Of a DNA stretch of 64,000 nt, positions 22,443 to 29,246 are shown one piece after another. The stretch spans positions 1 through 64,000 of the forward strand of contig NZ_JAENHO010000022.1 in assembly GCF_016785085.1 (NCBI RefSeq), written 5' to 3'. Origin of the DNA: Paractinoplanes lichenicola (GTDB taxonomy: Bacteria > Actinomycetota > Actinomycetes > Mycobacteriales > Micromonosporaceae). The position numbers and the translations under genes were made by a program. Under the pieces are notes generated by a model. That model saw only the letters and a program-made list of their open reading frames with translations, had not been told where the DNA came from and did no database searches. Each line of letters starts with the position of its first letter. Positions within the stretch are counted from its first letter, which is position 1.

Positions 22443-23699
22443 ATGGCATCGTTCCTCTCCCTTGTTGCCGGGGTCGTCGTCGGATTCGTCGCCGGGTGGT
22501 TTGTGCGCGGACTCCGGTCCCCCAAGCCCACCGCCACGGACGCGCCCGCCCCCACCACCAGCGCGACGGTTACGACCGCCGCGGCCCCGACCACCGAGGA
22601 CGAGCCGAAGGCCGACACGGCCGTGAAGCCCGAGCCGGTGGCCGCTTCGCCCGCCGCCGCTTCGCCCGTCGCCGCTTCACCTGCCGCCGAGCCCACCTCC
22701 GCCGAGCCCGCCTCCGCGCACGTCGATGACGCGCCTGTTTCCGCGCATGCCGCCGACTCGCACGTCGCTGACTCGCAGGTCGTCGGCTCGCATGCCGCTG
22801 ACTCGCACGTCGCTGACTCGCACGTCGCCGACGAGGCGCCTGTCGCTGTCGCGGAGCCGGTTGTCACCGAGCCCGAGGCCAAGCCCACCGTCGCGGAGGC
22901 CGTCGACGCCCCCGCCGCCGGCAGCGAGCCCGAGCCGGCCGTGGCTGTCGCCGAACCCGTCGTTACCGAGCCCGCCGCCGAGCCGGCCGCCGAGCCCGCC
23001 GCTGTTTCCGCCGCGACCGAGCCCGTCACCATCGCCGAGCCGGTCGCGGAGCCCATCCTCGAGCCGGCCGACGAGCCGGTTCCGGCCGCCAAGCCCGTCT
23101 CGGCCACGGTCGCCGTCGACGAGCCGCTCGCCGAGACCGTCACCGAGCCCATCAAGCGCGTGTCCGAGCCGGCCGCCGAGCCCGTACGCCCGGCCGAGCC
23201 GGAGCCCGTCGCGGTCGCGGCCGAGCCGACGGTCGTGTCGACGCCCGTCGCCGAGCCGACGCCGGTCTCGACCAAGCCGGCCCCGAAGCCGCGCGCGGCC
23301 CGCACCCGCACGGCCAAGCCGAAGCCGGTCGTGGCCGTGCCCGGCGCCGACGCGGCCGACGAGGTCGCCGCCGTGCCCGCGCCCGTCGCGATGGCCGAGC
23401 CGGCCGTCTCCACTCCGGACGTCGCGGCCGCGGTTCCCGGTGCGGCCGAGCCGGAGGAGATCGCCGCCGTGCCCGCGCCGGTCGCGGTGGCCGTCGTCGA
23501 GCCCGACGACCTCACCAAGATCCCCGGCATCGGCCCGAAGATGGCGATGGCCCTCGCGGCCGCCGGCATCACCACGTTCGAGAAGCTGGCCGACACCGAC
23601 GTGCCCGCTCTGCGCGCCGCCGTCACCGCCTCCGGCCTGCGGCTCGCGCCGACCCTGCCGACCTGGCCCGAGCGAGCGAAGCTGCTCGCCGGCAACTGA
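22443..23699 (+). CDS. membrane-anchored Ala/Pro/Glu-rich protein with C-terminal helix-hairpin-helix
   Basis: A 418-residue protein with three parts. Residues ~3-22 are one membrane anchor (FLSLVAGVVVGFVAGWFV). Residues ~30-345 are a disordered Ala/Pro/Val/Glu region with internal repeats such as ADSHVADS and AEPVVTEP. The last ~65 residues are a helix-hairpin-helix-like domain (DLTKIPGIGPKMAMALAAAGITTFEKLADTD, in part). Such domains usually bind DNA or proteins, which is odd beside a membrane anchor. A basic PKPRAARTRTAKPKP stretch precedes it. Function unknown. Confidence 0.8.
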   Translation: MASFLSLVAGVVVGFVAGWFVRGLRSPKPTATDAPAPTTSATVTTAAAPTTEDEPKADTAVKPEPVAASPAAASPVAASPAAEPTSAEPASAHVDDAPVSAHAADSHVADSQVVGSHAADSHVADSHVADEAPVAVAEPVVTEPEAKPTVAEAVDAPAAGSEPEPAVAVAEPVVTEPAAEPAAEPAAVSAATEPVTIAEPVAEPILEPADEPVPAAKPVSATVAVDEPLAETVTEPIKRVSEPAAEPVRPAEPEPVAVAAEPTVVSTPVAEPTPVSTKPAPKPRAARTRTAKPKPVVAVPGADAADEVAAVPAPVAMAEPAVSTPDVAAAVPGAAEPEEIAAVPAPVAVAVVEPDDLTKIPGIGPKMAMALAAAGITTFEKLADTDVPALRAAVTASGLRLAPTLPTWPERAKLLAGN

Positions 23700-23733
23700 C
23701 CCCCTCGCAGGTAGCCAACCCTCGCAGCACTAC

Positions 23734-23771
23734 CCGATGCCCGGCAGACCCCGTGCTCTGCCGGGCATCGG
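23734..23771. terminator. terminator hairpin, 15-bp stem
   Basis: CCGATGCCCGGCAGA (23734-23748) pairs perfectly with TCTGCCGGGCATCGG (23757-23771) around an 8-nt loop. It lies between two convergent genes and can serve both. Confidence 0.85.
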
Positions 23772-23834
23772 TGTTACAACGACCCGCCGGCTTCGGGCGG
23801 CATTCACGGCGCCCCGCCAGACCGGCCTCGGCGT

Positions 23835-24893
23835 TTACAGCCCTCCGACCGCCTCGGCCACCTTCGCGCGCAACTCCTCCGGCAGCGGCGAATATCCCGT
23901 CGCCGCGGCCGTGTTCTGTCCGGCGGTGCTGGAGGCGTACGTGAGGAAGCTCTTGACCAGATCCGGAGTGCCGGTCTTGCAGACGATCTCGTAGGTGACC
24001 AGCACCAGCGGATAGGCGAGCGGGTCGGCGATGCGATAGTCGAGCTCGAGCCGCAGCCCCTCGGTGCCGACGACGCGCGCGCCCGCCACCGTACGGGCCG
24101 CGGCCGCGTCGTTGAGCTCGACGAACTGGCCCGACGCGTTGCCCACGAGCGCGGTCGGCAGGTTGTGGAAGCGCGCGTACGAGGCCTCGACGTACCCGAT
24201 GGCGCCGTCGGTGCGCTCGATCGCCGAGACCAGGTCGTTGCTGTTCTCGGCGGCCACACCGCCACGCGCCGGCCACGTCGAGCTCGCCTTCAGGGCCCAG
24301 TCGGTCTGCGCCGTCGAGGCGAGGAACCGGGTGAAGTTGTCGGTCGTGCCCGAGCTGCCGGCCCGGTGGACCGTGCGGATCGGCGTCTCCGGCAGGGTCG
24401 CGCCCGGGTTGTCGGCCTTGATGGCCTGGTCGTTCCAGCGCGTGATCTTGCCGGTGAAGATGCGGGCGATCGTGGCCGGGGACAGGCGCAGGTCGTCGAC
24501 GCCGGCCACCGTGTAGGCGAGCGCGATCGGACCGACCACCATCGGCAGGTGCACCAGCGGGCCCTTACACCGTACGCGGGCCTGGGTCTGCTCGTCGTCG
24601 GGCGTGGGCGAGTCGGAGCCCGCGAAGTGGCCGGTGCCCGCGAAGAACGCGCGCCGGCCGTCGCCCGAACCCACGCTGGCGTACTCGATAGTCGCCTCGG
24701 CGCAGCTGACCTGGTAATCCTTGATCCAGGCGCTGACCGCGTTGGCCTGGGCCGACGAGCCCTGCGCGCTGATCGAACCCTTGCTGCAGTCGATGTAGGC
24801 CCGGTCGGGGCTGCTGGGCGAATCGCAGGCGGCGACGGCCAGCAGCAGCGCGGCGAGGCCGAGGAGCCGGGTCTTCAAGATGCTCTCCCTCAT
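23835..24893 (-). CDS. PstS-like phosphate-type binding lipoprotein
   Basis: A 352-residue lipoprotein with lipobox AVAAC and the PstS fold: SAQGSSAQANAV, ASVGSGDGRRAF, AGSDSP, IFTGKITRWNDQAI and HRAGSSGTTDNFTRFL (phosphate-binding Ser/Thr). No pstCAB genes adjoin, so it is an orphan binding protein, perhaps a sensor partner of the membrane protein upstream. The ATG at 24893 is used because it overlaps the end of a mini-ORF (ATGA). A TTG at 24878 with GGGAG upstream is a fair alternative. Confidence 0.85.
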   Translation of the reverse strand: MRESILKTRLLGLAALLLAVAACDSPSSPDRAYIDCSKGSISAQGSSAQANAVSAWIKDYQVSCAEATIEYASVGSGDGRRAFFAGTGHFAGSDSPTPDDEQTQARVRCKGPLVHLPMVVGPIALAYTVAGVDDLRLSPATIARIFTGKITRWNDQAIKADNPGATLPETPIRTVHRAGSSGTTDNFTRFLASTAQTDWALKASSTWPARGGVAAENSNDLVSAIERTDGAIGYVEASYARFHNLPTALVGNASGQFVELNDAAAARTVAGARVVGTEGLRLELDYRIADPLAYPLVLVTYEIVCKTGTPDLVKSFLTYASSTAGQNTAAATGYSPLPEELRAKVAEAVGGL

Positions 24894-24973
24894 CGGTGCT
24901 CGCCTGCTTGTCGGTGCTCGCCTGCTTGGTTGCTCATCGGCACTTGCTCGCTCATCGATGCTTGATTGCTCAT
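24890..24973 (-). CDS. bridging repeat mini-ORF, 27 codons (membrane protein to PstS)
   Basis: The whole gap is one open frame built of repeats: MSNQAS, MSEQVP, MSNQAGEHR, QAGEHR. Its ATG overlaps the stop of the upstream gene (ATGA) and its TGA overlaps the PstS start (ATGA). At DNA level there are four repeat units of 18, 18, 27 and 18 bp, most starting ATGAGC. They look like serial duplications of the original CGATGA junction. Translation is unproven. Confidence 0.45.
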   Translation of the reverse strand: MSNQASMSEQVPMSNQAGEHRQAGEHR

Positions 24974-26262
24974 CGGTATTCGGCGAACCGTTTGCGGACG
25001 GCCAGCAGCACCAGCAGGATCACCAGGCCCAGCACGCCGGCCGGGATCCAGGGCCAGCCGGTGAGCAGGATCTCGACGTCGCGCAGATCCCGGTCGAAGC
25101 GGTCCTTGCGGTCGGCCGCGATGTCGGCCACGGCCGCGTCGTAGTAGGAGAAGTCGAATGCCGCGTCGCCGCGCCGGATACCGGTGAGCAGGCCGATCGC
25201 CTCGGCCTCCTGCCCCGCGTCGGCCAGCTTGACGATGCGCTCGTGCCCCGCGCGGAACGCCTGCCAGCGCTCGACGACCTGCTCGGTGTTGAACGGCGCG
25301 ACGTCGGAGCCGCCCGCGACCGTCGGCAGCCCGCTGTCACCGGCCTCGAGCGCGCCGGCCTTGCGGTCGAAATCCTGCCGGTAGTAGTCGAGCCCGTTGC
25401 TGATCAAATAGCGCGAGGTGTCGGCGGCAGCGTCGTAGCTGACCGCCCGCGCCTGCGACAGGTCGAGGAACGGGATCAGCCGCTGGTCGCGCGCCTCCCC
25501 GAGCGTCCGCCCCTGCACGACCAGCACAAACGTGAGCGGGACGAGCAGCAGCACGGTCAGCAGGGTGGCCGTGATCAGGGCCGGGCTCAGGATGCGGCGG
25601 AACCGCCGGGCCAGCCATACCTGTAGCCCGATCAGCAGCACGAGCAGCGCGCCGCCGAGCAGCACGGCCAGGATCACGCCGACCGTCTGCGTCAGACCCT
25701 TTTCCCCGTACGCCTGATCGAGCCGTTCCTCGCTGGCCTCGCGCAGCCTGGTCGCGGCCGGGAGCAGGTCGAGGTGCAGCACGTTGGTGGCCTGCGTGTA
25801 ATACCCGGCGGCGGACGGCCCCGCGGTCAGGGCCTGCCACACGCGCTCGCGATAGACGCCGAGGTCATGCATCAGGTCGAGCACGATCGCGCGTTCGGCC
25901 TCGCCGGTCGCCGTGGTCAGCGAGAGCTGCAGGTCGGTGTCGACCTGGCGGCCGCGCTGCTGATAGGCGCCGAGCGCGTCGATCTGGCTGCCCGCCAGCT
26001 CGGCCCGGCCCGAGGTCAACACGAGCCGCGCGACCTGGGCGTCCATGTCGCTGAGGGCGAAGTAGAGGTCGGCCGCGTTGGCGGCCTGGGGAGCGGCTTG
26101 GTCGCCGATGATGCGCACCTGCTGCTGCACGCGGGCCATGACCAGGCAGGCCGAGACGAGCAGGGCGGCGGCGACGAGAAGCGTGACGGTGACCCAGAGA
26201 CGCAACCGGGCCGGGGTCTCGGGGCGGGCGGCTCGCCGGGCCAAGGACCGGGTCGCCTCCAT
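24970..26262 (-). CDS. membrane protein with paired extracytoplasmic helical sensor domains
   Basis: A 430-residue protein with four predicted membrane segments (~22-45, ~190-212, ~222-245, ~405-425). They enclose two helical extracytoplasmic domains rich in charged residues, similar in style to four-helix-bundle chemoreceptor sensors (DLYFALSDMDAQVARLVL; LDLSQARAVSYDAAADTSRYL). There is no kinase, HAMP-kinase or methyl-accepting domain, so the signalling output is unclear. It is coupled to the PstS-like gene. A sensor module for a partner kinase elsewhere is a guess. Confidence 0.7.
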   Translation of the reverse strand: MEATRSLARRAARPETPARLRLWVTVTLLVAAALLVSACLVMARVQQQVRIIGDQAAPQAANAADLYFALSDMDAQVARLVLTSGRAELAGSQIDALGAYQQRGRQVDTDLQLSLTTATGEAERAIVLDLMHDLGVYRERVWQALTAGPSAAGYYTQATNVLHLDLLPAATRLREASEERLDQAYGEKGLTQTVGVILAVLLGGALLVLLIGLQVWLARRFRRILSPALITATLLTVLLLVPLTFVLVVQGRTLGEARDQRLIPFLDLSQARAVSYDAAADTSRYLISNGLDYYRQDFDRKAGALEAGDSGLPTVAGGSDVAPFNTEQVVERWQAFRAGHERIVKLADAGQEAEAIGLLTGIRRGDAAFDFSYYDAAVADIAADRKDRFDRDLRDVEILLTGWPWIPAGVLGLVILLVLLAVRKRFAEYR

Positions 26263-26358
26263 TACTGCTGGCACGGCCCCAAAGTAATGCACGCAGGCAA
26301 TTCTCTTCACGCCCGGGTGATCCAATTCCGGCCGTTTACCTGGCGTTTGTCTAATCGT

Positions 26359-26676
26359 TTATTTCTGCGCCAACCGTCGTAACCGTTGGTGAGGTACGCC
26401 CGCGGCGGCGAGGCGCTCGGCCACCTCCAGCCGGGCGCTGACGATCTCCACGGTCACGTGATGGTCGTCCCCCAGCTCACACGCGGCGGCGACCGACCCC
26501 ACGTTCAGCGGGTCGAGCTCGCGCACCTGGGCCAGGTCGACGATCAGCCGAAACGGCCGCACGCGGCGCACCGTGTGCACCAGCACCCGCCGCAGCTCAA
26601 CATCCTCGTCCGCCCCGACAACACCGCTCGGAGTGATCACGACGGCGCCGTCGTCGCGCGTCCGCACGTCCAGCAC
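26359..26676 (-). CDS. STAS-domain protein lacking the phospho-serine
   Basis: A 105-residue STAS domain, the fold of anti-sigma factor antagonists (IVDLAQVRELDPLNVGSVAAACEL in part, about 45-70). The DSxG motif carrying the phosphorylated Ser is DPLN here, so regulation by phosphorylation seems lost. The GTG at 26676 has GGAGG 9 nt upstream; GTG 26685 is an alternative. It stands alone next to the membrane sensor gene. Confidence 0.7.
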   Translation of the reverse strand: MLDVRTRDDGAVVITPSGVVGADEDVELRRVLVHTVRRVRPFRLIVDLAQVRELDPLNVGSVAAACELGDDHHVTVEIVSARLEVAERLAAAGVPHQRLRRLAQK

Positions 26677-26849
26677 GCCCGCCACCCTCCGTCACTCTCC
26701 GTTCAACGCCCGGACCACTCTACGACGCGGATGCATCCTGCGTTATGGCCTGTCATTGATCTCACTGCACACTTGCAAAACCCACCTACGTAATCTCCCG
26801 GAAATTGCCCGCCCCGCCCGTTCAGCACCCCTGTTATGCCGCTGCCACC

Positions 26850-27122
26850 CGCTCTCACGCCGCCACCCGCTTTCGCGCCGCCAGCCGCCCTCGCGCCGCC
26901 ACCCGCTTTCGCGCCGCCACCCGCTTTCGCGCCGCCACCCGCTTTCGCGCCGCCACCCGCTTTCGCGCCGCCAGCCGCTCTCGCGCCGCCAACCGCCCTC
27001 GCGCTGCCAACCGCTTCTGCGCAGCCACCCGCTCTCGCGCGCCGCCCGCCCCCGCGCCGCCGTCCGTCCTCGCCCTCGCGCCGCCGTCCGTCCTCGCCCT
27101 CGCGCCGCCGCCCTCGCGCCAC
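26850..27122. repeat. 18-bp minisatellite and flanking 21-bp repeat
   Basis: About ten copies of an 18-bp unit (GCTTTCGCGCCGCCACCC and variants) run from about 26850 to 27034. They are followed by copies of CGCCGTCCGTCCTCGCCCTCG. Four central copies are identical, which suggests recent expansion or copy-number change. Several frames are open through it, but each gives only a six-residue repeat, so no gene is called. The stretch 26677-27145 holds nothing else. Confidence 0.85.
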
Positions 27123-27145
27123 CGCCCGGCCCCGCCGGGCGCCAC

Positions 27146-27565
27146 TCAGCCCGGCCCCGGACCACTCAGCCGCAGCGCCTCGCTCACCATCCGCAGCTTC
27201 CCGGCCGAGAGCCGCCCGACCCGGTCAACGAGGTGATCGGCGGTCACGGTGACCTCCCAGGTGCAGAAGATCTGCCCATCCCGCGGCAGAGCGACCCGTA
27301 GCACCCCCGCTGGCGTCAGCCCTTCCTCCTCCCCGATCGGCACCTCGATGCCGGCGATCGGTTCCGCCGCAGGCCTCGAGGACCACTCGACCTGGTCGAG
27401 CTCGGCCGGATCGAGAAACACAAAACCGCGCCGCTGTTCGGGGGTCGCCGCCGGAACGATCTGCATTCCCCGGAACTCCGTCTCGCCGTCCGTCGGGTCG
27501 GAGCTCAGCAGCACGATCGGCACCGGACCGTCCACATCGGCCATCCAGATCTCGCCCCGTTCCAT
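27146..27565 (-). CDS. PemK/MazF-like protein
   Basis: A 139-residue protein. The start MERGEIWMADVDGPVPIVLLS matches the opening strand of MazF/PemK toxins, and the C-terminal pattern (TVTADHLVDRVGRLSAGKLRMVSEAL) matches the end of the family. The middle is longer than in classic MazF. RNase activity is plausible but unproven, and no antitoxin gene precedes it. The ATG at 27565 has AGGAGG upstream. Two DnaA boxes lie 100-125 bp upstream. Confidence 0.7.
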   Translation of the reverse strand: MERGEIWMADVDGPVPIVLLSSDPTDGETEFRGMQIVPAATPEQRRGFVFLDPAELDQVEWSSRPAAEPIAGIEVPIGEEEGLTPAGVLRVALPRDGQIFCTWEVTVTADHLVDRVGRLSAGKLRMVSEALRLSGPGPG

Positions 27566-27664
27566 CCGAACCTCCTCCTCGGCGTCGGCCGGCGCGGCCC
27601 AAGGGTTCTACGCCCCGTCTTCCGTGCGCGCCCACCATGCCACGCCCAACCGGAGATCGTTCGG

Positions 27665-27690
27665 TTATCCACATTCTCCGGTTGTCCACA
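27665..27690 (+). promoter_or_regulatory. two DnaA boxes upstream of PemK-like gene
   Basis: TTATCCACA (27665-27673) and TTGTCCACA (27682-27690) are perfect DnaA boxes in the same orientation, 17 bp apart. They lie in the control region between the PemK-like gene (minus) and the nitroreductase side (plus). No replication gene is near. Confidence 0.55.
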
Positions 27691-27956
27691 GGGCCACCCT
27701 CAGCGGACCGCCGGAATCGGTAGAATGGTTCGTGGCGGAGGCCCCCGGTGGAGGGCGGGCCCCCAGGGGTCGGTGGATCTTGGGGGCGAGGGGGCTGAAC
27801 TTCTTGTTATCGTGTGTCTCGTGACTGCCGGGTCGGCCGCTTCTGGCCATTACCGAGTGGGGCACCCGGCTAGCGTTTGATCAGCGCGCGGGCCCGTGCC
27901 CCGCCGACGCTTTCTGTTTTGAGGCCAATCATTCAGCCCAGCAGAAAGCGACCCCA
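27691..27956. other. gene-free stretch with short ORF and hairpins
   Basis: No conserved gene. TAGAAT (27721) stands 5 nt before a GTG (27732) that opens a 30-codon frame ending at 27824 (it ends GARGLNFLLSCVS), a possible leaderless micro-ORF. GGGGCAC and GTGCCCC (about 27861 and 27895) can pair. GCTTTCTG (27909-27916) and CAGAAAGC (27942-27949) form a perfect 8-bp inverted repeat just before the nitroreductase start. Confidence 0.35.
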
Positions 27957-28370
27957 GTGCCGAACCCTTTCAATCAGCAGATCATCGACGAGTTTCGCGC
28001 CAACCGCGGCAAGGTGGGCGGGATGTTCGAGGGCAGCAAGCTAATCCTGCTCACGACCCGCGGCGCCCGCAGCGGCAAACAGCACACCACGCCGCTCGGC
28101 TTCCTCACCGACGAGCCCGGGCGCATCCTCGTGATCGCCTCGGCGGGCGGCGCGCCCGGCAATCCCGACTGGTTCCGTAACGTGCAGGCGCACCCGCGCG
28201 TGACCGTCGAGACCGGCGCCGAGACGTACGAGGCCGTGGCCGTTCCCCTGCCGCCGGAGGAGCGGGACCTCGCGTGGGCGCGCGCGGTCGCCGGTGACCC
28301 GGGGTGGGCCGGCTATCAGGCCAAGGTCACCCGGACGATTCCCGTGGTGGCCCTGACCCGAGCCGGCTGA
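27957..28370 (+). CDS. F420-type nitroreductase family protein (DUF385)
   Basis: A 137-residue split-barrel protein of the deazaflavin (F420)-dependent nitroreductase family (Ddn-like). The signature is LILLTTRGARSGKQHTTPLGFL followed by NPDWFRNVQAHPRVTVE. These enzymes reduce quinones or other electron-poor rings with reduced F420. Start GTG 27957; an 8-bp inverted repeat ends 7 nt before it and might hide the ribosome site or be an operator. Confidence 0.9.
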   Translation: MPNPFNQQIIDEFRANRGKVGGMFEGSKLILLTTRGARSGKQHTTPLGFLTDEPGRILVIASAGGAPGNPDWFRNVQAHPRVTVETGAETYEAVAVPLPPEERDLAWARAVAGDPGWAGYQAKVTRTIPVVALTRAG

Positions 28371-28380
28371 ACACACCTGG

Positions 28381-28836
28381 TCAGAGCTTGGCGAGGTAGG
28401 CGTCGAGGGCCCGGTACGACTGCTCGGCGCCCGCCTCCATACCCGACTGGATCATGCCGTCGCGGTCCTCCTTGGTGTCGAAGGTGGACGAGGACGTGAC
28501 GGTGGTCTTGCCGCCCTCCTCGGTGAACACGTATTGCTCGGTGAGGATGTGGCCGGGCATGGGCTCGTATTCGAACGTCCACGTGAAGCTGTTCGGCGCG
28601 TCGATGGCCTTGATCTCGCCCCGGAAGGCGTGTTCCTGGCCGTCGGCGTGCTCGACGAAGCGCCATTTGCCGCCGACCCGGAAGTCGATGTCGACGTCGA
28701 GCGGGTTGCCGCGGCCCCACCAGTGGCGGAGGTGCTCGGGCTCGGTGTGGCAGGCGAAGACGAGCTCGCGGGGCGCGTCGAAGCTGCGGCTCATGACGAG
28801 GGTGGTGTCGGTGGGGGTCTGAACGTTGATGCTCAC
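28381..28836 (-). CDS. SRPBCC (AHSA1-like) protein
   Basis: A 151-residue START-like ligand-binding domain of the AHSA1 group (SRSFDAPRELVFACHTEPEHLRHWWG at ~17-42; VFTEEGGKTTVT). Such genes typically follow an ArsR regulator, as here. The GTG overlaps the ArsR stop (GTGA) and GGAGG lies just upstream. It probably binds a small hydrophobic ligand; no enzyme function can be named. Confidence 0.9.
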   Translation of the reverse strand: MSINVQTPTDTTLVMSRSFDAPRELVFACHTEPEHLRHWWGRGNPLDVDIDFRVGGKWRFVEHADGQEHAFRGEIKAIDAPNSFTWTFEYEPMPGHILTEQYVFTEEGGKTTVTSSSTFDTKEDRDGMIQSGMEAGAEQSYRALDAYLAKL

Positions 28837-29174
28837 GGTTCCTCCTTGGTCGGGCCGGACTGCAGCCGGCCCAGGTAGTCGTCGAGCGCGTCGTACCGCT
28901 GCTCCCAGAGGCGCTGGTACTGCTCGGCCCACTGGGCGACCGCCTGCACCTGTGCGGGCACGATGCGGCACCACCGCCGCTGCGCCTCGCGGGTGCGGAC
29001 GATCAGGCCCGCCGCCTCGAGCACGTTGAGGTGTTTCGAGACGGCCTGCGCGCTGATGGGGAAGTCGGCGGCGAGCTCGCCCGCGGTCGCGTCACCGGTG
29101 GCGAGGCGATCGAGGATCGCGCGCCGGGTCGGGTCGGCGAGGGCGGCGAAGACGCCGTCGAGGAAATCCGTCAT
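28833..29174 (-). CDS. ArsR-family repressor
   Basis: A 113-residue winged-helix regulator: VFAALADPTRRAILDRL, then the recognition helix region ISAQAVSKHLNVLEAAGLI. It lacks the metal-binding Cys pair of true ArsR/SmtB, as is usual for SRPBCC-linked members. ATG 29174 has AGGTGG upstream. It is coupled to the SRPBCC gene. A 10-nt palindrome 13 bp before its start is a likely autoregulatory site. Confidence 0.9.
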   Translation of the reverse strand: MTDFLDGVFAALADPTRRAILDRLATGDATAGELAADFPISAQAVSKHLNVLEAAGLIVRTREAQRRWCRIVPAQVQAVAQWAEQYQRLWEQRYDALDDYLGRLQSGPTKEEP

Positions 29175-29186
29175 GACAACCACCTG

Positions 29187-29196
29187 GTTTATAAAC
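29187..29196. promoter_or_regulatory. palindrome GTTTATAAAC upstream of arsR-like gene
   Basis: A perfect 10-nt palindrome in an otherwise GC-rich area, 13-22 bp upstream of the repressor start. It overlaps where the -10 box would be expected. Candidate ArsR operator. Confidence 0.45.
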
Positions 29197-29246
29197 TGAC
29201 AGGTTGAGAATACGCCCGCCAGGTGGCGTGTCAAGCGGTCGAGGAG

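Noticed and set aside
26850..27122. Repeat-protein gene in the 18-bp minisatellite
   Set aside because: Several frames are open at once, no ribosome site or signal precedes them, and the flanks are not coding.
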